From an uncultured Acidimicrobiales bacterium (GTDB taxonomy: Bacteria > Actinomycetota > Acidimicrobiia > Acidimicrobiales > CALAML01), in contig CALAML010000066.1 in the NCBI GenBank assembly GCA_937925845.1, positions 1-43,139 of the forward strand: 43,139 bases of DNA. Direction: 5' to 3'. The notes under the pieces were generated by a model. It did not search any database. It worked only from the letters and a program-made list of their open reading frames with translations, and was not told the DNA's origin. Below, one piece after another: positions 17,029-24,867 of this stretch (the stretch's first letter is position 1; every line of letters starts with the position of its first letter). The translations under genes and the position numbers were made by a program.

Positions 17029-18504
17029 GTGCTCTGGCTCCTGATCATCCCCGGCCTGCTCCTGCTTGCGCTGGTGGTGATATTCGTCCTCGACGTGACC
17101 CAGCGATCGGAAGCGATTCGTCGTAACTTTCCTGTCGTCGGTCGACTTCGTTTTCTCCTGAGCGCTCTCGGCCCGGAACTGCGTCAGTACATCGTTGCCT
17201 CGAACGATGAGGAGCGACCCTTCAATCGCGACCAGCGCCACTGGGTCGACGCATCGTCGAAAAAGGAGAACAACTACTTCGGGTTCGGCACCGACTCGAA
17301 CCAGCGGGAACCCGGATTTGTTCTGATCCGCCACAGCGCCTTTCCCGACACCACCATGATCGACGAAGACGCATCGCTGCCCTGTGCCAAAGTTCTCGGC
17401 GGCTTCAATCAGCGGACCCATGCCTTCCGGCCGCGCTCGATCATCAACATCTCAGCTATGAGTTACGGCTCGCTCTCGAACGCCGCGATCCGGGCACTAA
17501 ACGAAGGATCTGCGCTGGCCGGATGTCTCCACAACACAGGCGAGGGCGGGATCTCGAGTCACCATCGACACGGCGGGGAGCTGATGTTTCAGTTCGGCAC
17601 CGGCTACTTCGGTTGCCGTGACGAAGCCGGCAACTTTTCCATGGATTCACTGCTGGCCAGTATTGCTGACACCCCGGTTCGGGCCATTGAAGTCAAGCTG
17701 AGCCAGGGCGCCAAGCCCGGCCTTGGCGGAATGCTCCCAGCCGCCAAGGTCACGCCGGAGATTGCGCAGACTCGCGGCATACCGGTGAACCGCGATTGTG
17801 CCAGCCCGGCATCGCACACCGCCTTCGGCGATGTCGATTCGATGATCGACTTCATCGAAGAGATCGCCATCGCCACGGGCCTACCAGTTGGCATAAAGAG
17901 TGCCGTAGGCCAGATGGGTTTCTGGAACGAACTCGCCGACCGCATGGAAGAGCGGGGTCAGGGACCCGACTTCATCACCATCGACGGCGGGGAGGGCGGA
18001 ACCGGTGCCGCGCCGCTCACGTTCAGCGATCATGTCGCCTTACCGTTTCGCTTGGCCTTCAGCGAGGTATTTGCCGTTTTCGCCAAGCGGGACCTGGCCG
18101 AGCGAGTGGTCTGGATCGGTAGTGGGAAGCTTGGGTTCGGAAGTGAAGCTCTGCTGGCAATGACGTTGGGCGTCGACATGATCGCCATTGGCCGCGAGGC
18201 CATGCTGGCCATCGGCTGCATCCAAGCCCAGAAGTGCCACACCGGCCACTGCCCGACGGGGGTGGCCACGCACACGCCTTGGCTGGTTCGAGGCTTGGAT
18301 GTCTCGAACAAGTCGGCGAGGTTAGCCAACTACATCATCACGCTGCGAGCGGAGCTGCTGAAACTGGCCCACGCATGCGGGGTAGCCCATCCATCGGAAG
18401 TTCCGGTTGACGCAGTTGAGATCGTGGTCGATTCCAACCACGTCGAGAGCGCCCAGGAGCACTTCGGCTACGACCTCGCTTGGCAGGACGCCTCGCTGCG
18501 CTAA
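17029..18504 (+). CDS. FMN-binding glutamate synthase-family protein (GltB domain 2-like)
   Basis: 491 residues. An N-terminal transmembrane helix (residues 1-22, LWLLIIPGLLLLALVVIFVL) is followed by a TIM-barrel resembling the FMN/3Fe-4S domain of the glutamate synthase large subunit. Visible are ISAMSYGSLS, NTGEGGIS, IEVKLSQGAKPGLGG, ITIDGGEGGTGAAP and the iron-sulphur cysteines AQKCHTGHCPTG. Stand-alone members lack the glutaminase and are of uncertain substrate. The membrane anchor suggests an electron-transfer role at the membrane. The protein is intact and monocistronic. Confidence 0.88.
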   Translation: MLWLLIIPGLLLLALVVIFVLDVTQRSEAIRRNFPVVGRLRFLLSALGPELRQYIVASNDEERPFNRDQRHWVDASSKKENNYFGFGTDSNQREPGFVLIRHSAFPDTTMIDEDASLPCAKVLGGFNQRTHAFRPRSIINISAMSYGSLSNAAIRALNEGSALAGCLHNTGEGGISSHHRHGGELMFQFGTGYFGCRDEAGNFSMDSLLASIADTPVRAIEVKLSQGAKPGLGGMLPAAKVTPEIAQTRGIPVNRDCASPASHTAFGDVDSMIDFIEEIAIATGLPVGIKSAVGQMGFWNELADRMEERGQGPDFITIDGGEGGTGAAPLTFSDHVALPFRLAFSEVFAVFAKRDLAERVVWIGSGKLGFGSEALLAMTLGVDMIAIGREAMLAIGCIQAQKCHTGHCPTGVATHTPWLVRGLDVSNKSARLANYIITLRAELLKLAHACGVAHPSEVPVDAVEIVVDSNHVESAQEHFGYDLAWQDASLR

Positions 18505-19118
18505 ACGAGTCGCACACTCTCCGGCAAAGCAGCATCAGGCTGTCGCAAGCGGTTCGCCGAATAGCTCTGGCACCGGCGTGGGTTGGTGAGGACTGCGATG
18601 CGGCTGTCTGCTGAGCGGGGCGATTGGCCACATCTTCGTCTGCATATCAGAGGCGGTGCCAGAGGTCGCGCTGAGGTTGTGGGCTGTGTTCATGAATTGG
18701 CGAAAGCCCTCCCCCGACCGACCGCAGCGATGTCAACATCGCCGTCCTGGTGCCGGAGGTCGCGGGCAACCGGAGGTCGCGGGCATGGACTACCGGCGGC
18801 TGCCTGAGCGGATCTCTGTTTGAGAAAACCGCTTTCGGTGCAGCATTGACCACTCCCCGTGCCCGAAAGGATCGAAATCTCAATGTGTGAACCTTGTTCA
18901 AAGAATAACGAATGTGAAGTCGCCGAGGTTTTGTGGAAGGCTGACGGGGTTGGCTACCAAGCCTGCGGCGGAAAGCAACAGTTCCTTGGTCCAGCGCGGA
19001 CATGGCTGAGTCTTGAGGTCATCCTCGGGCTTACTACTTTGCAATCTTGCAGAGCGCTGAATCCTGCCTGTCCATGACACACCAACCCCCAACAAACACC
19101 TCTCTCAGGAGCATGAAG
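18505..19118. other. 614-bp gap: sparse repeats then 5' region of secreted FN3 gene
   Basis: CTCTGGCACC at 18565 and GGTGCCAGAG at 18655 are 80 bp apart in inverted orientation. The variant GGTGCCGGAG at 18749 leads into a 17-bp tandem (18753-18769 and 18770-18786, one mismatch). From about 18820 the sequence is less GC-rich. A small cysteine-containing frame (MCEPCSKNNECEV, from 18883 to 19077) exists but overlaps the likely promoter and has no good ribosome-binding site, so I do not call it. Confidence 0.6.
19013..19040 (+). promoter_or_regulatory. candidate promoter TTGAGG-16-TACTTT
   Basis: TTGAGG (19013-19018), a 16-base spacer, then TACTTT (19035-19040). This would give a leader of about 70 bases before the ATG at 19119, which has a Shine-Dalgarno AGGAG at 19107-19111 seven bases upstream. 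Confidence 0.35.
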
Positions 19119-20111
19119 ATGCGACGATTTCGTTCGACTTCTGTCTTCCTCCGGCTGGCGATCGCAACTCTTATAGCGATCGGTCTTATGTCGGGCGAAG
19201 CACAGGCAGCTACACCTACGACCGTGGGCAGCTGCAACGTTTCCATCGAAGACAACCAACCGGTGGTCCGATGGAATCAGGCCAACTTCCGCGGTGGCTA
19301 CATCCCCCGCTATCAAATTTGGCGCAACGGTGGTATCCGAGCCGCCGTAGTCTCACCCCGCACAACGTTCCGCGACCAACGCGTCGCCTTCTCGACTCGC
19401 TACCACTACTCGGTTGCAGCTGTGAACAGCGATGGTGCCTCAAGCCGGATCTACTGCGGCTCGGTCGTCACGCCGAGCTACTCCGACATTTTTGGCACCC
19501 CACCGGCTCCAGAACCTGCGCCAGCACCAGCACCGGCTCCAGAACCTGCGCCAGCACCGGCTCCCGCGCCGCAGCCAAATGATGACCCCATCGCACCATC
19601 TTCCTGCTCCCTCAGCGAAATCCTGCGCAAGGAAGTTCGTGTCGATTGGAACGGCGGAAGCGGCGACTTCTTTGTGGTCTTCCGCAACGGAGGCTTCCGG
19701 GCCCGCGTAGACGGTGCCAACACTTTCGACGACCTCCGCTCCGAGCATGGCCAGAATTACACCTACACCGTCCAGGCTCGGACGACCGATGGTCGCCGCT
19801 CGGCCCAGACCAGTTGTGGCAGCATCGTGACCCCGCCGACTGGCTTCTCTTGGAACCCACCCACGGCGCCAGCCAGCTGCACCGTAAGCCGAAACGCTGA
19901 CGGAAGCTTTGCCATCAACTGGAGCGGCAACTCAAGCGCTGCGTTCTATGTCGTTCGCCGAAACGGCGGATGGCGAGCACGGGTTGACGCTCCAACGACA
20001 ACGTTCGCCGACAGCCGGCTCGCGGCTGGCACTACCTACACCTACCAGGTGGAATCTCGATCGGGTGAGGGCATCTCCGCCAGAACCACCTGTGGAACCG
20101 TAACCGCCTGA
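19119..20111 (+). CDS. secreted protein with three FN3-like modules and a Pro-Ala linker
   Basis: 330 residues from the ATG at 19119, chosen because AGGAG lies seven bases upstream and a signal peptide follows directly (MRRFRSTSVFLRLAIATLIA, cut near GEAQAA). Three similar beta modules of about 85 residues each begin with a Ser-Cys pair and end with [YT]-C-G-[ST]. Each contains an RNGG[IFW]RA segment, so each probably has one disulphide. Modules 1 and 2 are joined by a PAPEPAPAPAP-type linker. The last two FN3 units of the large secreted protein at 6284-8932 have the same Cys spacing, suggesting a shared surface function such as adhesion or glycan contact. A strong terminator follows. Confidence 0.82.
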   Translation: MRRFRSTSVFLRLAIATLIAIGLMSGEAQAATPTTVGSCNVSIEDNQPVVRWNQANFRGGYIPRYQIWRNGGIRAAVVSPRTTFRDQRVAFSTRYHYSVAAVNSDGASSRIYCGSVVTPSYSDIFGTPPAPEPAPAPAPAPEPAPAPAPAPQPNDDPIAPSSCSLSEILRKEVRVDWNGGSGDFFVVFRNGGFRARVDGANTFDDLRSEHGQNYTYTVQARTTDGRRSAQTSCGSIVTPPTGFSWNPPTAPASCTVSRNADGSFAINWSGNSSAAFYVVRRNGGWRARVDAPTTTFADSRLAAGTTYTYQVESRSGEGISARTTCGTVTA

Positions 20112-20150
20112 TGGCGCAGCCCTGAGGGGCTACTAAGCACCACCTACGCC

Positions 20151-20191
20151 GATGGAGGCCGGTCCCAAGGACCGGCCTCCATCCCCTTTTT
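20151..20191 (+). terminator. Rho-independent terminator
   Basis: A perfect 15-bp inverted repeat (20151-20165 with 20169-20183), a three-base loop (CAA), then CCC and five T. It lies 39 bases after the stop of the secreted FN3 gene. It is the clearest terminator in the window. Confidence 0.93.
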
Positions 20192-20211
20192 GGACCCAAA
20201 TTCCCAGTGAC

Positions 20212-20583
20212 GGTGCCAGAAACCAGTAGCGGTGCCAGGCGTGCCAGAGGTCTCAATCAGCAGCCCAGCTGTCTCCCTGGCACCGCGGAACCGCGAAAAA
20301 TCCAGCAATCCTCGTGCAAAACCTTCAGTGCCAGGTCTCTCGACCCTGCTAAGAACTCTGGCACCGCCGACGCAAGGACTCTGGCACCGCGAATCAAAGG
20401 TCTCTGAGACCGAGAGCCTGCAGCCAAGGACTCTGGCACCGCGGGCACTGGCACCGCGGACGCAAGGACTCTGGCACCGCGGATCCGCGGATACTGGCAC
20501 CGCGGACAACGCTGACAAAGACTCTGGCACCGCGAATCAAAGGTCTCTGAGACCGAGAGCCTGCTGCTAAGGGCTCTGGCACC
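20212..20583. repeat. dense array of CTCTGGCACCGCG elements with a 45-bp direct repeat
   Basis: Exact CTCTGGCACC occurs at 20356, 20379, 20431, 20469, 20522 and 20574, all in one orientation, with variants CACTGGCACC (20446), TACTGGCACC (20492) and CCCTGGCACC (20275). Opposite-orientation variants are at 20212, 20231, 20240 and about 20327. Most plus-strand copies continue into GCG. A 45-bp block at 20377-20421 recurs exactly at 20520-20564 and contains GGTCTCTGAGACC, itself a palindrome. This is the densest part of the family in the window. Confidence 0.85.
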
Positions 20584-20752
20584 GCGGGCAATTGTTTCTT
20601 TGTGAGGGTCCCTCGGGTGACGATTCTTGGGGCTTGGAGACACTTTAACGACGTTCAGACTGGTTGGGTGGAGCTGGATCTGTGCCGGTGCGCAATGGCG
20701 TTCACCCCGGCTCTGGTGCCGATTTGTTTCGTTGGCATCGGAAAAGTCCTTC

Positions 20753-22255
20753 ATGCACGATCGAGATCCGCCGATACCGCAGCTGATGAGTTCAGACCGG
20801 AGTGAAAGTACGGATTCACCGGATCCGCGCGAAGAACAGCTCGAGGCGGCACCCGACGTTGCCGCCCTCCAGCGCCTTCCTCGTGCGTTTGAAGCCCCGC
20901 CTGCTCCGCAATCGGCTCCGACGCCGCCTACCACTTCCCCAGGTCCGGCTCCGCCGCCTGCTCTTCCCGCTCGACTTGCCCAGACCCACCCTGGACCCGC
21001 TAGTAGTTCATCGCCACCAAACTCGATGCCAACAGCGCCGGTCCCACCCGCTCCGCCGGCGGCTGCACCGATCCCACCGGCGCCACCTGCGGAGACAGCA
21101 CCGCATCAGGCACCAACGAACCACAAAGGAAGCCGGCCCTTTCCCCGTATCACCCGAGGCTCGAAGTCCAAGGCCCCAAAAGGCAACGTCCCCGCTCCGG
21201 TTCGGGTCACCCCCGATCCATCGGGACAGGCCCGCCCATTCCCACCTGCGCCGCGTACTGTCAGCGAGGCCACCCCACCGGCCGGGCCCTCTGCCTATAA
21301 GCCCGACGATCAGGCGCCACGAGCCAAGGCCTGGCCCGCGGATGGCGATGCTTCGTCGCCGGAGGGCAACGTCGGCCACAGCCAGCACGACGAGCACCAT
21401 GATGGTGCAAGCGCCTCATACCTGGCCACCCAGGCTCCCAGCGTCAGCGCTCAGGTGGGCGAGAGCCTTACCAGCACCGCTAACCCCGAGCCGCGGTCGC
21501 GCCCCACACTGTTGATCATGGGTGCGGTCGCTGCCCTTACGCTCTTGATCGGCGGCTTCTTTGTGCTCCGCGGTGGAGGCAATGGTTCAGAGACTGCCGG
21601 AGGGCCGCAGCCTGATGGTCAAGCACCAGAAGCCAACGCCAGTTCCACGCCAGAGACCGAGCAACCGCCCAACGCCGACCCGGGGTCTGACCCTTCTTCG
21701 TCAACCGACACTTCGGTGACACCATCGACGTCGGACACCAGTGCGGCTCCCACGTCTGCGGCGGCAACAACCGAAACCACTTCGGCGCCAGCGAGTACAA
21801 CCGAACAGCCGGCGCCGACCAGCGCCGCCCCTGCGCCAACCCAGGCTCCAGCCACGCGAAACGGCGCCATCATCGGCGAGCTGGCCCGTCCGGTCCGCAT
21901 GTACAGCTCCAATGCCTTCTCTTCTGAGGTCATCACCGAGCTCGGTGTGGGGGCGCCTCTCGAAATCCAGCAGCGAGACAAGGGCTGGTACCAGGTGTCA
22001 ACCAACGGCTCCACCGGCTGGATCTTCGGCGCCTTTGTCACCCCTGCGGCCGAGGGCTTCGCCAACTTCATCTCGATCGACGGCACGCTCCTTGAGCCAC
22101 GCACCAAGGCCGGCGAGCCCATCGCCGGCACCTACCGAGGCGGAAAGTACGCCTTTGGCCGGCGAGCTCCGGTCAACGGACTCATCGAGATCTTCCTTCC
22201 CTCAGGTCGGATGGCCACAGTCGAAGCCAACGCCGTCCGCGAGATCCGTCGCTGA
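20753..22255 (+). CDS. proline-rich membrane protein with C-terminal SH3-like domain
   Basis: 500 residues from the ATG at 20753 (MHDRDPPIPQ), preceded by a ribosome-binding-like GGAAAAG; the ATG at 20786 is an alternative. Residues to about 240 are disordered, very rich in Pro and Ala. One transmembrane helix follows at about 250-270 (LLIMGAVAALTLLIGGFFVL), then a Ser/Thr/Glu-rich extracellular stalk. A bacterial SH3-like domain (about 378-430) contains LARPVRMYSSNAFSSEVITE, GAPLEIQQRDKGWYQVS and GSTGWIFGAFV. The last 70 residues form a further beta-rich segment. SH3b domains commonly bind peptidoglycan, so a cell-wall role is plausible. The topology (proline-rich N-terminus inside) is inferred. 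Confidence 0.72.
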   Translation: MHDRDPPIPQLMSSDRSESTDSPDPREEQLEAAPDVAALQRLPRAFEAPPAPQSAPTPPTTSPGPAPPPALPARLAQTHPGPASSSSPPNSMPTAPVPPAPPAAAPIPPAPPAETAPHQAPTNHKGSRPFPRITRGSKSKAPKGNVPAPVRVTPDPSGQARPFPPAPRTVSEATPPAGPSAYKPDDQAPRAKAWPADGDASSPEGNVGHSQHDEHHDGASASYLATQAPSVSAQVGESLTSTANPEPRSRPTLLIMGAVAALTLLIGGFFVLRGGGNGSETAGGPQPDGQAPEANASSTPETEQPPNADPGSDPSSSTDTSVTPSTSDTSAAPTSAAATTETTSAPASTTEQPAPTSAAPAPTQAPATRNGAIIGELARPVRMYSSNAFSSEVITELGVGAPLEIQQRDKGWYQVSTNGSTGWIFGAFVTPAAEGFANFISIDGTLLEPRTKAGEPIAGTYRGGKYAFGRRAPVNGLIEIFLPSGRMATVEANAVREIRR

Positions 22256-22821
22256 TCTCTCGACTTCAGAAGAAGCTCGACCCGGTGCCTGGTGTCCCGA
22301 CCTACAAGTTCGCCGCGTATTCAAGCCAACCCGCCGGGTTGGCGCACCATGGCAACCCAACGGGAAAGCTGCCACGCTCTGCGTCCTCGCTCAGTCATTG
22401 GCAACCCTGCGGGTTGCTCGCCAAGGAAACTCCAACACTCGCGTCCTTGATCGTGACGTAGCGTGCTCGCCGAATACACCAACGAACTTGTGAATCGGGA
22501 CACCAAGAGACTGCTCAGCGATGCCGGTGAGCGCCAGGGCGCCGGGCAACACTTCGGGTTGCTGCGCCCCTCACTCAAGGAGAGGGTTCACGGCACTCCC
22601 CCATATCCATGGCAACCCTGCGGGTTGCCCGATTTCGGACATTCCGAAACATCCTGCAGCCAGCATGAATTTGCTCAGCAGTCTCCTAGCGCGCGCGAGA
22701 CGGGCGTTGGAGAATTTACGAGAGTGACATAAAGCAGACGGCTCCCGGCGTCGATAGTTCCAGAGACGCACGCGTCCAGAGACGCGAGCGCCAGCCCCAC
22801 GATTTCGAGCCGAGGACCAAC
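22256..22821. repeat. 566-bp gap with a second palindromic repeat family
   Basis: Perfect or near-perfect inverted repeats of the type GGCAACCC-TGC-GGGTTGCC lie at 22325-22343 (GCCAACCCG-C-CGGGTTGGC, nine-base arms), 22401-22417 (seven-base arms) and 22611-22629 (eight-base arms); a decayed copy starts at 22350. The sequence TGGCAACCCTGCGGGTTGC is shared word for word by the second and third. The word GGTGCCAGAG is absent from this gap. The right end (about 22700-22735) is more AT-rich and may hold the promoter of the next gene. No coding region was recognised. Confidence 0.72.
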
Positions 22822-23367
22822 ATGGCCGAGCCAAAGCAAAATGCCGACGAAACTGACCGCGCCGGCGATGGCGGCGGCCTGCCAGTCGGCGTCCGAATCG
22901 ATCGGAAGTCCGGCATCTTTACCCGCAAAGCGCTAGAGAACCCGCCGATAGCCGACTGGGATGAACCGGCCCAGCCAATGGTGGTCACACGGCCAATCGA
23001 TGACCAGGCGATGACTAAAGCCGGTGCCTCCGGTTCCAACCAAGAAGACGACGCTCGAGCAAACGCTGATGCTCCGGAGCAGGTCAGCGCTCACGAACCC
23101 CTTGGCGCATCGAAGACCTCGAACACCAATGGGGCCGACTCATCCGCGGCAACCGAGTCGGTGCTGGCCACCGCCGACGGCGCCACAGACACCGGCAAAA
23201 AGCTGGCACCGCTCCCAGTTCGATCTGCTGCCGCCGATCCGCCGGGTGCCACGAAGAAGCCAGAGGTCGCCCCCGAGACCAACACCGAACCCGCCGAAGC
23301 CACTGATGCTGTCGAAGAAGAAACCTTTGCTCGGCCAAAACGGATGCGTCTGCGCGATCTGCGCTAG
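22822..23367 (+). CDS. hypothetical disordered acidic protein
   Basis: 181 residues. No recognised domain. An N-terminal segment (22-58, LPVGVRIDRKSGIFTRKALE...PPIADWDEPAQPMVV) looks ordered and conserved-like. The middle (about 70-160) is low-complexity Ala/Glu/Asp/Thr/Ser/Pro, and the end is basic (RPKRMRLRDLR). No signal peptide or membrane helix is present. The ATG at 22822 follows CGAGG at a plausible spacing. Codon choice is GC-rich in third positions like its neighbours, which supports it being a real gene. Its function is unknown. Confidence 0.6.
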   Translation: MAEPKQNADETDRAGDGGGLPVGVRIDRKSGIFTRKALENPPIADWDEPAQPMVVTRPIDDQAMTKAGASGSNQEDDARANADAPEQVSAHEPLGASKTSNTNGADSSAATESVLATADGATDTGKKLAPLPVRSAAADPPGATKKPEVAPETNTEPAEATDAVEEETFARPKRMRLRDLR

Positions 23368-23458
23368 TGCTGGTGTAACCGCTGAAATGGGGGATGGTTT
23401 GGTCGAGGCATCCGGCGTCTCTGACAAGGACAGATACCCGACTTACCTCGACCAATAA

Positions 23459-23495
23459 GCGTTCTCTAGCGAAGGCAGCCAACGACGGAGAACGC
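23459..23495. terminator. possible inverted repeat between convergent genes
   Basis: GCGTTCTC (23459-23466) can pair with GAGAACGC (23488-23495) across a 21-base loop, in the short convergent gap between the acidic protein and the zinc-ribbon gene. There is no T-run, so terminator function is uncertain. Confidence 0.25.
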
Positions 23496-23499
23496 CGCC

Positions 23500-23748
23500 C
23501 TACTCTTTGGACGCGACGGCGTTGGGGGTGACGTTCATCTTCGGCTCGTAGGCCTCAGCCACCACGTCGCGCCCCAAGCCCTCGTAGGCGGACCGCAGTT
23601 CCTGACAGCAACTGGGGCACGGCCCGTAGTATTCGGCCTCTGCGGCTGAGCCACATCGGGGGCAGGTGAACGATAGGTCGCCGGAGCCAACGTCAACCAC
23701 ATCGGTTTCGCTCTCGCCAACCAGGCCCGGGGTCTCGCTACTCGTCAT
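23500..23748 (-). CDS. small zinc-ribbon protein
   Basis: 82 residues. One CxxC pair, CPRCG (29-33), and a second, CPSCC (44-48), form a zinc ribbon. The C-terminal part (LGRDVVAEAYEPKMNVTPNAVASKE) is conserved in style with small actinobacterial proteins found beside metabolic genes. It overlaps the 3' end of the upstream epimerase gene by 11 bases, so the pair is probably co-translated. The function is unknown; regulatory or rRNA/protein-binding roles are usual for such ribbons. Confidence 0.75.
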   Translation of the reverse strand: MTSSETPGLVGESETDVVDVGSGDLSFTCPRCGSAAEAEYYGPCPSCCQELRSAYEGLGRDVVAEAYEPKMNVTPNAVASKE

Positions 23749-24706
23749 GATCCCTGTCTATCGGCTCTGGGCCGTGTGCCGCGGATTCTGATGCCTTGGC
23801 GATCGCGTCGGCGAAGTCAGTGGTGCGAAAGACAAAGCCTTCATCCAGCAGCCGCTGAGGTATGCACCGTCGCCCGGTGAGCATGAGCCTGGCGTCGGTC
23901 TTGGCGAGCCGGGCTCCAAGTTGGACCAGCCGACCGGGAAGCGGAAGCCCGATTTTGCGGGTACTGAACGACGCTCGGAGGATGGCCATTGCCTCCTGGT
24001 TGGTGACTGGGTTGGGCGCCGTCACGTTGTAGGTGCCGTGCATCTGTGGATCATCGATGGCTCGCACCACGACTGCCACCAGATCTTCAAGAGCGATCCA
24101 CGAGACCCATTGGCGGCCGTCACCTACCGAGCCGCCGAAACCGGCACGGGCGAGCCCGATCAGCCGGTCAAGGACTGGGTCCTCGCCACCGATGGGCATC
24201 CCGTTCCTCAACAACACCCGGCGATCGATTGACGCGGTGACATCGCGATAGGCCTGTTCCCAGGCCAGGCCGACAGCTACTTCGGGGCCTGAAGTGTCTC
24301 CGGCTGGCTCGGCAAAGTCATCGATGACGACGTCGCCGGTGTCTCCATGGATGGCCAAGGGGCTCACTTGAACCCAGACCCGGGGTGCCATGTCGACCCG
24401 AGCTCGGGCATCGCCCACTAGTCGGACCGGTTCAACGCTGGTTCGAATCTGTTCTTGGCGATCCACCGAGTCCGCCGGTGTCTCCGGCCAGTCTTGGGGC
24501 AGCTGGACGATGGCGTGGGCGCCGGAAAGTTCGTCCACCCAGGATCCGAGGCCGCTCCCATCCCAACTCACCCAGCGATGCCCCGGGCGCACCCGCACCG
24601 GATCGACCGCCACCAGGACCACTTCGACGTTGCGCGCTCCGAGCCGATCGGCCAGCGCCTCTCCCAGGAAGCCGTTGCCTCCAAAGATCACGATCTTGCG
24701 GGTCAT
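23738..24706 (-). CDS. TIGR01777-type NAD-dependent epimerase/dehydratase (YfcH/SulA-like)
   Basis: 322 residues from the ATG at 24706 (MTRKIVIFGGNGFLGEALAD). In-frame starts at 24712 (ATG) and 24730 (GTG) are alternatives. The Rossmann GGNGFLG is the extended-SDR dinucleotide motif. WVSWIALEDLVAVVVRAIDD and GTYNVTAPNPVTNQEAMAIL are hallmarks of the TIGR01777 family, which usually also has a DUF1731 C-terminus with P-x-R-L-x-x-x-G-F[VE]F; here it reads IPQRLLDEGFVFR. Substrates of the family are unknown, though some members affect cell division. Tyr-xxx-Lys is not obvious. It is the first gene of a two-gene unit. Confidence 0.87.
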   Translation of the reverse strand: MTRKIVIFGGNGFLGEALADRLGARNVEVVLVAVDPVRVRPGHRWVSWDGSGLGSWVDELSGAHAIVQLPQDWPETPADSVDRQEQIRTSVEPVRLVGDARARVDMAPRVWVQVSPLAIHGDTGDVVIDDFAEPAGDTSGPEVAVGLAWEQAYRDVTASIDRRVLLRNGMPIGGEDPVLDRLIGLARAGFGGSVGDGRQWVSWIALEDLVAVVVRAIDDPQMHGTYNVTAPNPVTNQEAMAILRASFSTRKIGLPLPGRLVQLGARLAKTDARLMLTGRRCIPQRLLDEGFVFRTTDFADAIAKASESAAHGPEPIDRDHDE

Positions 24707-24867
24707 GGCCATATCGAACCACACCAACACCCGGTGATAGCGAAATCAGGAACAGATCCGCGCCGAGCGAGCTGGCCTTTGTCCCCCGACGGCTCTCCGT
24801 GGGACAATGACGACCGTCGTTTCACCGGCCACCGACCGGTTACCGCTCCCACCTCGGCCATCCTCGC

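Noticed and set aside
18883..19077. Small cysteine-rich frame (MCEPCSKNNECEV)
   Set aside because: Overlaps the likely promoter of the secreted FN3 gene, lacks a convincing ribosome-binding site, and resembles no family I know.
20627..20752. N-terminal extension of the SH3-domain membrane protein
   Set aside because: The extra 42 codons give an unlikely protein start and run close to the repeat array; the ATG at 20753 has a better ribosome-binding site.
24430..24450. tRNA T-loop-like GGTTCGAATC
   Set aside because: Lies within the epimerase coding sequence and has no surrounding cloverleaf; no tRNA gene was found in the window.
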